Under the pieces are notes generated by a model. The model had not been told where the DNA came from. It did no database searches and saw only the letters and a program-made list of their open reading frames with translations. A stretch of DNA of 64,000 bases from assembly GCA_937922675.1 (NCBI GenBank), contig CALAJN010000004.1, positions 124,001 through 188,000 on the forward strand, written 5' to 3'. This document shows, one piece after another, positions 12,607-22,903 of this stretch; position 1 is the stretch's first letter; every line of letters begins with the position of its first letter. The position numbers and the translations under genes were made by a program. This DNA comes from an uncultured Granulosicoccaceae bacterium. Lineage in GTDB: Bacteria; Pseudomonadota; Gammaproteobacteria; Granulosicoccales; Granulosicoccaceae.

Positions 12607-14173
12607 AGTGGGCCTTCGCTTCGTAGAGGGTTTCTATCGTGATGTTCGGATGCCCTGCATCACGTGCGTAGGCTTCGGTGTTGCGGCGTGCCTTGCCCCG
12701 CACGAAGAAGGGGATCTTGCGTAGCTCTTGTTCAGCGTCGGGAGTCCAGGAGGCAGGACTGTTGGCATCCGGATTGTCGGCCGTTGTCGGCGCAGGGGCC
12801 TCAGAAGCCGCCGCCCCTTCGCCAGCGTGCAGGTGCGAGGGTGCTGCCTGATCGTTGAACTCGAAATCATCGCGAAACATGTGCAGCAGATGCTCCTCAA
12901 GGCCCATGGTCAAGGGGTGCACCCAGGTATCGAAGATGACGTTGGCGCCTTCAAAGCCGACTTGCGGTGAATAACGCGCAGGAAAGTCCTGTACATGCAC
13001 CGGAGCCGAGATAACAGCGCAAGGGATGCCTAGTCGCTTGGCGATGTGTCGCTCCATTTGTGTACCGAGCACCAGCTCGGGCTGAGCGTTGGCAATCGCT
13101 TCTTCTACATCGAGATAGTCGTCAGTAATCAAGGCCTCAAGCTCAAGTGCCTCGGCAGCTGCGCGTACATCACGTGCCATCTCCCGGCTGAACGTGCCGA
13201 TACCGACCACCTCAAAGGCAAGCTCTTCACGGGCTATGCGGGCGGCAGCCACCACGTGTGAGCCATCACCAAAGATGAACAGGCGTTTGCCGGTGAGATA
13301 GGTTGAATCCACCGAGCGCGAATACCAGGGTAGGCGGCTCAGTTCAGCGTCGAGCGCGGCACTGGCATCAATGCCAGTGATCTCTTGGATCTCGCGTACA
13401 AAATCCAGGGTGGCCCCGACACCGATAGGCACTGTCGCGACGACAGGCTGGGAGAAAGTGCGCTTTAGCCACTTGCAAGTGGTGTTTGCGATCTCGGGGC
13501 AGAGGCAAATGTTGAAATCCGCTGCAGGAATCTGCAGCAGATCAGCGGTAGTGGCCTCCAAGGGCGCTACGACGTTGACGTCTACACCGACAAGGTTCAA
13601 TAGTTTTCTGATCTCGATAACATCGTCGCGACATCGGAAGCCGAGACTCGTTGGACCTAGCACATTGGCTAGCGGTCGTCGGCCCGAGGCATCAGCAGGG
13701 TCAGGCCGCGAGGCGATCTGATCTGCGGGTGCATTCGCGAGGATGTGTCTGACGAGGTAGTAGAAAGATTCGCTGGCACCCCAATTTTCCTTTTTCGAGT
13801 AGGCCGGGAGCTCCAGTGGCACAACAGGCACTGGTAAATCCATCCCTTGTGCCAATGAGCCAGGCTGATCCTGAATGAGTTCTGCAGTGCAGGATTCGCC
13901 AACCATCATCGCCGCGGGCTTGAATCGGTCGTAGGCATCCTGCACGGTGGTTTTTACCAGACCTGCAGTATCGCCACCCAGATCTCTGGCTTGAAAGGTG
14001 GTGTAGGTGACCGGTGGACGGCGTTGGCTGCGTTCGATCATCGTGAACAGCAGGTCGGCGTAGGTATCACCCTGGGGTGCGTGAATCACGTAGTGAACAT
14101 CGCGCATTGATGTGGCAATACGCATGGCTCCGACGTGCGGTGGGCCTTCGTATGTCCAGAGTGCGAGTTCCAT
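12596..14173 (-). CDS. bchB: Dark-operative protochlorophyllide reductase subunit B
   Basis: BchB forms, with BchN, the catalytic NB-protein that reduces the C17=C18 bond of protochlorophyllide independently of light. The 525-residue protein starts with the canonical [16 protein letters not shown]. It carries Asp36, the unusual aspartate ligand of the NB-cluster, the cluster Cys in [16 protein letters not shown] (about 95), and a C-terminal PCP-red-like domain ([18 protein letters not shown]). The linker near 445-480 is Ala/Pro-rich. It lies 5 bp after bchN and overlaps bchH. Confidence 0.97.
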
Positions 14174-14178
14174 GAGCG

Positions 14179-16109
<1,931 letters not shown>

Positions 16110-16113
16110 GTAG

Positions 16114-16131
16114 TGTCAACCTGTATTGACA
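16114..16131. promoter_or_regulatory. PpsR/CrtJ operator, proximal to bchF
   Basis: Perfect TGT-N12-ACA palindrome, the consensus bound by PpsR/CrtJ. It sits five bases upstream of the bchF frame and is followed, after 8 bp, by a second perfect site. Seen directly; binding is inferred from the consensus. Confidence 0.8.
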
Positions 16132-16139
16132 CTATAATT

Positions 16140-16157
16140 TGTCATTTCTGAAAGACA
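16140..16157. promoter_or_regulatory. PpsR/CrtJ operator, proximal to aerR
   Basis: Second perfect TGT-N12-ACA palindrome. The 8-bp spacer to the first site (16,132-16,139) contains TATAAT on the plus strand and, shifted by two bases, TATAGT on the minus strand (16,131-16,136). A -10 element lying inside the operator pair is what repression of the divergent bchF/aerR promoters would need. No good -35 hexamer is visible. Confidence 0.78.
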
Positions 16158-16306
16158 TTGACTGTCGAATTACGTTATGCTGCTGGCAGGTCGAATGCGT
16201 TGACATGCTATGCATGCCATGGGTAAGGTGATGTTCCATCGGGTAAATAGATGCGCAGCGTGTGGCTGGGTCAAAGGCTCCAGAGGACGAGAAGGCGGAG
16301 GCTGCG

Positions 16307-17191
16307 ATGCCGGGTCGATCTGCTGCTGCGGGCGCTGACAGCCCACCTGGACAGGGGCGGATACCCGCTGACCAGCTGTTGCTCGCAGTTGAGTCAGAGC
16401 TCATACCGCGGTTGATGATGTCCGCGCGTCTATCACATGCACATGAGGCCGCAGCGGCCGGTGCCAGCGAATTCGGAACCTCTGTCGCCTCACGCAAGCC
16501 GACGCAGCGCGGCGATATCGCTCGCCTTGTGGAGCTTGCCAGACACAATGATGGCCGTGGTATGGACCGTATCGTGGATGCCGCGCTGGACCGAGGAGTC
16601 GACATCACTAAGATCTTCGTTGAGTTGCTCGCCCCGGCGGCGCAGCAGCTGGGTGATGACTGGTTGGCTGACCGCATCAGCTTCGTCGATGTGCATATTG
16701 GCCTGCTGGCGTTGCGTGAGCAGGTTGTGCGCTATGAGGTCAGCACACCTCGCGTCACCGGGCACGAGAGGAGTATTCTTTTGGCGAGTGCTCCGCAAGA
16801 TCAGCACACCTTTGGAATCACGTTGGTGTCGGACTGCTTTCAGCGTGCCGGGTGGTATGTGCGCAACGGCTGTGGCGCTGGTACAGAGGAACTTGCTGCA
16901 GTGGTCGCAGAGCGTGAATACACATGCGTAGGTTTTTCCCTGTATTGCGATACGCAAGTCGAGGCGCTGCGCCAGTGTATTGCCGCTGTTCGTGCAGCGA
17001 GTCTGAATCCTGACTTGATAGTGTTGGTCGGCGGTTCGAGTTTTGTCGGTATGGCAGAGCCGGCCAAACGCGTTGGGGCCGACCTGTGTGTCGACAGCGC
17101 CGAGGTAGCGGTAGATGCTGCCAATGTACTGACTCGTACGTTAACTCTTGCCGTTTCCCGCGGTGACAACGTCAGCCTGGCAGAAGGTTGA
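16307..17191 (+). CDS. aerR: AerR/PpaA-type cobalamin-binding antirepressor
   Basis: This 294-residue protein matches AerR/PpaA, the B12-binding partner that modulates PpsR/CrtJ repression in response to light and oxygen. The N-terminal helical segment (about 65-130, DIARLVELARHNDG..VDAALDRG..ITKIFVELLAPAAQQLGDDWLADRISFVDVHIGL) is the B12-binding cap. The Rossmann-like domain then has the cobalamin motif DQHTFG (a DxHxxG form) and VLVGGSSFVGM. ATG 16,307 is preferred because GGAGG lies five bases upstream; a GTG at 16,262 in the same frame would add 15 residues. ppsR follows after 28 bp, the usual pairing. Confidence 0.9.
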   Translation: MPGRSAAAGADSPPGQGRIPADQLLLAVESELIPRLMMSARLSHAHEAAAAGASEFGTSVASRKPTQRGDIARLVELARHNDGRGMDRIVDAALDRGVDITKIFVELLAPAAQQLGDDWLADRISFVDVHIGLLALREQVVRYEVSTPRVTGHERSILLASAPQDQHTFGITLVSDCFQRAGWYVRNGCGAGTEELAAVVAEREYTCVGFSLYCDTQVEALRQCIAAVRAASLNPDLIVLVGGSSFVGMAEPAKRVGADLCVDSAEVAVDAANVLTRTLTLAVSRGDNVSLAEG

Positions 17192-17219
17192 TGCCCATCA
17201 CCGTGATTCGGAGAGTTTG

Positions 17220-18653
17220 ATGCTTGGCTTCCGCGCACCATCGCAAAGCCTTGGTGCACTCGACAGTACGGCGGCCGCCGAGCTCATCGGCGCCGCCGCC
17301 GACATTGCTGTTGTCATTGATGGCAGAGGGGTGATCCGCGATATTTGTGTGGGTGGTAGTGATCTTGTCGCACATGATCTGCTGCAGTGGGTAGGCACGC
17401 CCTGGGAGGAGACGGTAGCGGTCGATAGCGCGCACAAGGTCCGCGAGTTTCTCGACGAAGACCTTGCGGCGCGCGCGCCGGCGCAGCGCCAGATCAACCA
17501 GATATTGCCTGACGGCAGCAACCTCCTGATCCTGTACTCGGTTGTCGCTCTGGCCCAGCCTGGGTATCGAGTAGCTATTGGTAAGGACATGAGCGCGTTG
17601 GAACGTTTGCAGCAAAAGCTGGTTAACGTTCAGCATCACATGGAGCGTGATTATTTGCGCATGCGCGAATTTGAGACGCGCTATCGCTACCTGTTCAGGA
17701 CCGCCCCCGAGGCAATCATCATCGCGGTACGCGATGACCTCAGAATCATCGAAGTCAATCCCGCTGCCTGCAGCCATTGCGGGTTGACAGAGCGGCGAAT
17801 GTTGTCTCGACGTCTGCCGCAGTGTTTCTCGGAGCCCTCCCGTTCGGCACTGGTCAGTCTTGTCGGCAGGTTGGAGAACCGCGGGCAGCCAGAGGAAATC
17901 GAGGTTGCGCTGCGATCGTCGAATGAGATGCTGGTCGCAACCTTGTCGGCCTTCAATGCCGACAACGTCGGGCACGTATTGATCCGCTTGTCGGCTAAAC
18001 CATCGGATGCGGAGAAGACAGACGTTGTCTCGGGTTTGCCTGACGAGCATATGCAGCGTTTGGGATTGCTGGTTGAGCAAGCGCCCGATGCGCTCGTCGT
18101 CACCGATCCCGATGGACGTGTGCTCGTTGCCAATTCGGCATTTCTGGATATCGCGCAGTTGGTCTCAACCGAGGCCGCTACAGGCGAGTCTCTGTCGCGT
18201 TGGCTCGGCTACGACACAGTTGACTATCAGGTCATCATGAGCAGTTTGACCGAGCATGGATCCATTCGACTGTTCAATACCCGCATGCGTGGTGAGTTTG
18301 GTTCCTTTATTGACGTGGAGGTCTCGGCCGTCGTGATGGATACCGCAGATGGCAGTTGTTTCGGCTTCTCGATTCGTAATATCAGTCGCCGCACCCAGGC
18401 CGCTAACGATGACGCGACCGCGTCCACAGGTATGGCGCGCTCCGAGGATCAATTGACGCAGCTGGTCGGTCGAGTGCCGCTCAAGGAGCTGGTGCGCGAG
18501 TCAACAGAGCTGATAGAACAGCTTTGTATCGAGGCCGCATTGCGCATGACAGGCAACAATCGCGCGTCCGCGGCTGAGGTGCTTGGGCTTAGCCGTCAGA
18601 GCCTGTACGTCAAATTGCGACGCTACGATATGGACGGTGAGAGCGAGGGCTGA
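17220..18653 (+). CDS. ppsR: PpsR/CrtJ transcriptional repressor of photosynthesis genes
   Basis: PpsR/CrtJ represses bch, crt and puc genes under aerobic conditions through TGT-N12-ACA sites. The 477-residue protein shows an N-terminal region, tandem PAS domains (for example FRTAPEAIIIAVRDDLRIIEVNPAA and LVEQAPDALVVTDPDGRVLVANSAF) and a C-terminal FIS-type helix-turn-helix (NRASAAEVLGLSRQSLYVKLRRY). A Cys in EQLCIEAAL lies at the position of the redox-active cysteine near the HTH in Rhodobacter homologues. The ATG at 17,220 follows GGAGAG at a good distance; the longer frame to 17,148 is unlikely. It lies between aerR and bchG as in Rhodobacter. Confidence 0.94.
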   Translation: MLGFRAPSQSLGALDSTAAAELIGAAADIAVVIDGRGVIRDICVGGSDLVAHDLLQWVGTPWEETVAVDSAHKVREFLDEDLAARAPAQRQINQILPDGSNLLILYSVVALAQPGYRVAIGKDMSALERLQQKLVNVQHHMERDYLRMREFETRYRYLFRTAPEAIIIAVRDDLRIIEVNPAACSHCGLTERRMLSRRLPQCFSEPSRSALVSLVGRLENRGQPEEIEVALRSSNEMLVATLSAFNADNVGHVLIRLSAKPSDAEKTDVVSGLPDEHMQRLGLLVEQAPDALVVTDPDGRVLVANSAFLDIAQLVSTEAATGESLSRWLGYDTVDYQVIMSSLTEHGSIRLFNTRMRGEFGSFIDVEVSAVVMDTADGSCFGFSIRNISRRTQAANDDATASTGMARSEDQLTQLVGRVPLKELVRESTELIEQLCIEAALRMTGNNRASAAEVLGLSRQSLYVKLRRYDMDGESEG

Positions 18654-18705
18654 GCCCTGTAGAGTGCAGAGCCAAGACCAATACGAATAAGACGCAATCA
18701 GTAAG

Positions 18706-18723
18706 TGTAAATTAAACTTGACA
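18706..18723. promoter_or_regulatory. PpsR/CrtJ operator upstream of bchG
   Basis: Perfect TGT-N12-ACA palindrome in the 100-bp ppsR-bchG gap. Its right end contains TTGACA (18,718-18,723), a consensus -35 hexamer, with TAATTT 18 bases further as a weak -10. The operator would then cover the -35. A second half-site (TGT at 18,733) lacks the ACA arm. Confidence 0.75.
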
Positions 18724-18753
18724 GTTGAAGCGTGTCACGGGTAATTTCCGTCT

Positions 18754-19689
18754 ATGGTCTCGCACGCTGTCAATTCGCCCGCTTCGCCGCCGGCGGCACC
18801 ACCCGGTTCTCCCCGGGTAGCAGGTGCTGCGGTCCTCGAGCTTCTCAAGCCGATCACCTGGTTTCCGCCCATGTGGGCGTTTTTGTGCGGTGCCATTTCC
18901 GTCGGTCAGCCCTTTACGGGTCACGGTGCAGCGGTGTTCTTTGGAGTGCTGCTCGCCGGACCCTTGGTATGTGCCACCAGTCAGGCTATCAATGATTGGT
19001 ATGACCGCGAGGTTGACGCGATCAACGAACCGCAGCGGCCCATACCCAGCGGTCGCATCCCGGGTAAATGGGGGCTCTACATCGGAATGATCTGGACCCT
19101 GTTGTCCGTCATCGTGGCGGGGGCTTTGGGTCCGGTTGTTCTCGCCGCTGCGTCGCTTGGCTTGTTGCTCGCCTGGGCTTATAGCGCGCCACCGGTGCGC
19201 TTGAAATTGAACGGCTGGTGGGGCAATTCAGCGGTCGGTCTTTGTTATGAAGGCCTGCCGTGGATTACAGGTGCGGCTATTTTGAGTGTCTCTGGTATCC
19301 CCGACGCGCGTATTTTCGCCATTGCGTTGCTCTACAGCATCGGTGCCCACGGCATCATGGTGCTCAACGATTTCAAGGCCATCGACGGCGATCGTCAGTT
19401 GGGCGTACGTAGTTTGCCTGTGCAGTTAGGTGCTGCGCACGCAGCCCGTATTGCCTGTGTGTTCATGGCAGGTGCGCAGGCTGCTGTGGTCGCTTTGTTG
19501 TGGGTATGGCAGCGTCCCCTGTTTGCACTGGCCGTAGCGATATTGATCGGTATTCAGGCGCTGTTGATGCGGCGCCTGTTGAGTGCTCCTCGTGATCTTG
19601 CTCCTTGGTACAACGCGACCGGTGTGTCCTTGTATGTTCTGGGGATGATGGTCACTGCATTCGCCTTGCGTTATCCCTTGGGTGCCTGA
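18754..19689 (+). CDS. bchG: Bacteriochlorophyll synthase
   Basis: BchG esterifies bacteriochlorophyllide a with geranylgeranyl (or phytyl) diphosphate. It is a 311-residue UbiA-family prenyltransferase with about eight to nine membrane helices. The Asp-rich motif is NDWYDREVDAINEPQRPIPSGR (about 86-107), and the second loop YSAPPVRLKLNGWWGN and the third VLNDFKAIDGDR are typical of chlorophyll synthases. The first 25 residues are Pro/Ala-rich. The ATG at 18,754 is the only ATG in this region and has a poor ribosome-binding site. Confidence 0.95.
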   Translation: MVSHAVNSPASPPAAPPGSPRVAGAAVLELLKPITWFPPMWAFLCGAISVGQPFTGHGAAVFFGVLLAGPLVCATSQAINDWYDREVDAINEPQRPIPSGRIPGKWGLYIGMIWTLLSVIVAGALGPVVLAAASLGLLLAWAYSAPPVRLKLNGWWGNSAVGLCYEGLPWITGAAILSVSGIPDARIFAIALLYSIGAHGIMVLNDFKAIDGDRQLGVRSLPVQLGAAHAARIACVFMAGAQAAVVALLWVWQRPLFALAVAILIGIQALLMRRLLSAPRDLAPWYNATGVSLYVLGMMVTAFALRYPLGA

Positions 19690-19754
19690 CTTGTCTTGTT
19701 GCTGTGATGGCCTTTCTACGCCGCACTCAATCTGAAAACCGGGAATAAGCACAC

Positions 19755-21179
19755 GTGACCACTTCAGCAGATTCTCACAAGGCCTCTTCAACGACGGCTC
19801 GCGGTATCGGCATCATTGGCGTGATACGCCTTGGATTGGTGCAGACAGCTCTTGGCGCAATCGTTGTACTGACCACCTCAACAATCAATCGTGTGATGGC
19901 GGTGGAATTGGCCCTTCCGGCGTTGATTCCAGGGCTGCTGGTGGGTTTGCATTATGCCATTCAGTTGACAAGGCCTCGGCTAGGCTATGGCTCGGATCGT
20001 GGAGGACAGCGAACTCCCTGGATCATCGGTGGTATGGCTACCCTCGCAATAGGTGGCGCGCTCGCAGCGTTCGCAACGGCGGTGGCGGCAAGTCAGTTTG
20101 TGTTGGGTATGGCATTGGCACTGCTTGCGTTTGTCCTGGTGGGGCTTGGTGTCGGTTGCGCAGGCACGTCCTTGTTGGTGCTCGTTGCCAAGTCGGTCAG
20201 CGAGCGCTACAGGGGTGCGGCAGCAACGACCTTGTGGGTGATGATGATTGCCGGTTTCATCGTGACCACGATCGTTGCGGGCAAACAGCTTGATCCTTTC
20301 AGTTTCGAGCGGCTGGTAATGGTCAGTTCGACAGTCTCCCTGATCGCTTTTATCGTCACTTGCCTTGCGGTTTGGGGTATTGAGTCGCGCGCCTTGCGCG
20401 GTGTTCCGAGTCCACAGTTGAACGTGCAGGCCAGTGCGTCGGCCCTGGTTGCTGCCAACGACGAATCCTATGCACCTACGCCGCCTTTTCGCGAGGCGCT
20501 TGCCGCGGTCTGGAGCGAGTCGGAATCGCGCCGCTTTGCCATTTTCGTTTTTGTCTCGATGCTCGCCTACAGCGCGCAGGACCTGATACTGGAACCCTTT
20601 GCAGGGGCGGTGTTTCTGATGACCCCCGGTGAATCCACGCAGCTGTCCGGCACACAACACGGTGGTGTGCTCCTGGGCATGATCGTGGTGGCACTGAGTT
20701 GCAGTCTGTTGTCCGATCGCTGGCTTGGTTCCCTACGCGTCTGGACACTCGGCGGCTGCTTCGCATCTGCTCTTGTACTCGCGGCTCTCGCGGTCGGAGG
20801 CGTCCTGGGGCAAAGCTTTCCCTTGATACCGGCTGTGTTCTGCCTTGGGGTGGCGAATGGTGCTTTTGCGATTGGTGCTATCGGATCAATGATGGAATTG
20901 GTCGGCCGAGGGCAAAAACAGCGTGAGGGTTTGCGCATGGGCATGTGGGGTGCAGCGCAGGCCATTGCATTTGGTATAGCAGGTCTTGTGGCCACCTTGT
21001 TCGTGGACGCCGCTCGTCTTGTGTTTGGCGACGTATCACTGGCCTACGCCACCGTGTTTGCTCTGCAGGCGGCATTTTTCATCTATGCCGCACTCTTGGC
21101 CAGGCGTGTGTACGCCCCAGGTCAGCCCGAGCGACACAGGGATTTCTCGGTCGGTCGTATTGCTCTTGAACTTGAATAG
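19755..21179 (+). CDS. PucC-family membrane protein, BCH2 type (bchG-bchP intergenic gene)
   Basis: This 474-residue, 12-helix membrane protein belongs to the PucC/LhaA family and occupies the position of ORF428 between bchG and bchP in Rhodobacter. Family blocks are LTTSTINRVMAVELALPALIPG, RPRLGYGSDRGGQRTPWI and LILEPFAGAVF. The start is a GTG at 19,755. By family it is involved in bacteriochlorophyll handling or antenna assembly. It differs from the lhaA-like gene at 5,760-7,184, so the two are long-diverged paralogues, not a recent duplication. Confidence 0.88.
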   Translation: MTTSADSHKASSTTARGIGIIGVIRLGLVQTALGAIVVLTTSTINRVMAVELALPALIPGLLVGLHYAIQLTRPRLGYGSDRGGQRTPWIIGGMATLAIGGALAAFATAVAASQFVLGMALALLAFVLVGLGVGCAGTSLLVLVAKSVSERYRGAAATTLWVMMIAGFIVTTIVAGKQLDPFSFERLVMVSSTVSLIAFIVTCLAVWGIESRALRGVPSPQLNVQASASALVAANDESYAPTPPFREALAAVWSESESRRFAIFVFVSMLAYSAQDLILEPFAGAVFLMTPGESTQLSGTQHGGVLLGMIVVALSCSLLSDRWLGSLRVWTLGGCFASALVLAALAVGGVLGQSFPLIPAVFCLGVANGAFAIGAIGSMMELVGRGQKQREGLRMGMWGAAQAIAFGIAGLVATLFVDAARLVFGDVSLAYATVFALQAAFFIYAALLARRVYAPGQPERHRDFSVGRIALELE

Positions 21180-21192
21180 AGGCGAATATCAT

Positions 21193-22416
21193 ATGCAGCA
21201 ACAAGATTCGACCTACGATGCGATCGTAGTGGGGGGCGGTCCCGCAGGTGCCACAGCTGCACATCAACTAGCCCTCAAGGGCCATCGTGTCGCGCTGCTT
21301 GATCGCGCTGGACGTATCAAGCCTTGCGGCGGTGCTGTGCCACCGCAACTGTTGGCTGACTTTGACGTGCCACGCTCGATATTGGAAGCCGAGATAAGCG
21401 GTGCGCGTATGATTTCACCGACAGCGCGGACGGTGGATATGCCGATCCCGGATGGTTTTGTTGGCATGGTAGATCGCGGACACTTTGACGAGTGGTTACG
21501 CAGTCGCAGTGCCACAGCAGGAGCAGAGCGCATCACCGGCAGTTTTGTCGCGCTAGGTGAGTCCGATGGAGAGTTGATCGAGGTCGAGTATCGTCCCGGC
21601 AAGCAGGAAGGGGCCAGCAAAGGCCAGACGCACACGTTGCGTGCTCGCTTTGTTGTCGGAGCCGATGGCGCGCATTCGCGCGTGGGCAAGCAGTCTGTGC
21701 CGTGTGCTGCGCGACCGAACACCGTATTTGCCTACCACGAGATCGTGGAGACACCTGAGCATGTCGTTGCTGGCGATTCGCCTATCGACCCGATGCGCTG
21801 TGACGTGATCTACGACGGCAAGTTATCGCCAGACTTCTACAGCTGGGTGTTTCCGCATGGAAAAACCTTGAGCATTGGTACTGGCACCGCGGTCAATGGG
21901 TTTTCGATTCGCTCGGCCGTCACCACCTTGCGCAAAGATCTCGGTTTGGAGTCAGCACCAACAGTACGCACCGAAGGCGCACCGATCCCGATGAAACCGC
22001 TCAAGCGCTGGGATGATGGCAAGCACGTCCTGTTGTGTGGTGATGCGGCAGGTGTCGTCGCACCTGCCTCGGGTGAGGGTATCTACTACGCGATGGCTTG
22101 CGGTGAGGTGGCAGCGGACAGCGTGCACCAGGCGCTACTCACGCACAGTGCGAAGCCCTTGTGTAAAGCGCGATCACGATTTCTACGCAAGCATGGGAAG
22201 GTATTTCTGGTGCTCGGTGTCATGCAGCGCTTCTGGTACGGCAGTGATAAACGCCGCGAGCGTTTTGTCACCATGTGCAAGGACCCCGACGTACAAAAGC
22301 TGACCTGGGATTCCTATCTGCACAAGCGTATCGTGTGGAAAGATCCAATGGCCCACCTGCGCGTGTTCTTCAAGGACGTTGCTCACCTTCTCGGGCTCAA
22401 GCGGGCTACCGACTGA
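21193..22416 (+). CDS. bchP: Geranylgeranyl reductase
   Basis: BchP reduces the geranylgeranyl tail of bacteriochlorophyll to phytyl with NADPH. The 407-residue flavoprotein has the FAD-binding VVGGGPAGATAA near its N-terminus, the family segment RIKPCGGAVPPQLL, VVGADGAHSRVGKQ and the second FAD block LLCGDAAGVVAPASGEGIYYAM. ATG 21,193 gives the conserved N-terminus; the frame upstream to 20,986 overlaps the preceding gene and is rejected. It follows the PucC-family gene by 13 bp and precedes tspO by 7 bp. Confidence 0.95.
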   Translation: MQQQDSTYDAIVVGGGPAGATAAHQLALKGHRVALLDRAGRIKPCGGAVPPQLLADFDVPRSILEAEISGARMISPTARTVDMPIPDGFVGMVDRGHFDEWLRSRSATAGAERITGSFVALGESDGELIEVEYRPGKQEGASKGQTHTLRARFVVGADGAHSRVGKQSVPCAARPNTVFAYHEIVETPEHVVAGDSPIDPMRCDVIYDGKLSPDFYSWVFPHGKTLSIGTGTAVNGFSIRSAVTTLRKDLGLESAPTVRTEGAPIPMKPLKRWDDGKHVLLCGDAAGVVAPASGEGIYYAMACGEVAADSVHQALLTHSAKPLCKARSRFLRKHGKVFLVLGVMQRFWYGSDKRRERFVTMCKDPDVQKLTWDSYLHKRIVWKDPMAHLRVFFKDVAHLLGLKRATD

Positions 22417-22423
22417 TTTATCT

Positions 22424-22903
22424 ATGCGTGCTGTATTACCTTACGTTTTGACCTCATTGGCGATGGTCGTCGTTGCCGTGGCAGGGATGCAGGCCACCGA
22501 TATCGGTGACTGGTATCGTGATTTGAACAAGCCGTCGTGGCAGCCACCGGACTGGGCCTTTCCTGTCGCCTGGACCTCGATTTATATCTGCATCATCGCG
22601 GCAGTTGGTATGGCCTGGAATGTCGCTGAAGCGGATGACAAGGTGCGCCTGTTGTGGGTGCTGGGTATTAATCTCGGCTTGAATATTCTGTGGAGCTTTT
22701 GTTTTTTCGCATGGCGTCGGCCGGACTGGGCCCTGATCGAGGTGGTCTTTCTGTGGCTCTCTATCGTCGCGCTTATGCTTGTTCTGTACGGCATGAAACC
22801 CGTCAGTGGTCTGTTGATGCTGCCTTACTTTGCGTGGGTGAGCGTTGCTGCCTATCTCACATTGACCATTGTCAGAATCAATCCGGCCTTCGGTAGTTCA
22901 TGA
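22424..22903 (+). CDS. tspO: TspO/CrtK family tryptophan-rich sensory protein
   Basis: TspO (CrtK) is a five-helix outer-membrane or envelope protein that binds porphyrins and negatively affects photosynthesis gene expression in Rhodobacter. The 159-residue protein has the family motifs WYRDLNKPSWQPPDWAFPVAWTSIY and NLGLNILWSFCFFAWRRPDWAL, rich in Trp. ATG 22,424 sits right after the bchP stop; its own stop overlaps the bciB ATG (ATGA). Its place in a bch operon agrees with a role in tetrapyrrole sensing or export. Confidence 0.93.
   Translation: MRAVLPYVLTSLAMVVVAVAGMQATDIGDWYRDLNKPSWQPPDWAFPVAWTSIYICIIAAVGMAWNVAEADDKVRLLWVLGINLGLNILWSFCFFAWRRPDWALIEVVFLWLSIVALMLVLYGMKPVSGLLMLPYFAWVSVAAYLTLTIVRINPAFGSS

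Noticed and set aside
16126-16131. TTGACA in the first bchF/aerR operator as a -35 element for aerR
   Set aside because: No -10 at proper spacing: TATAAT is only one base further and no other candidate lies 17 bp downstream.
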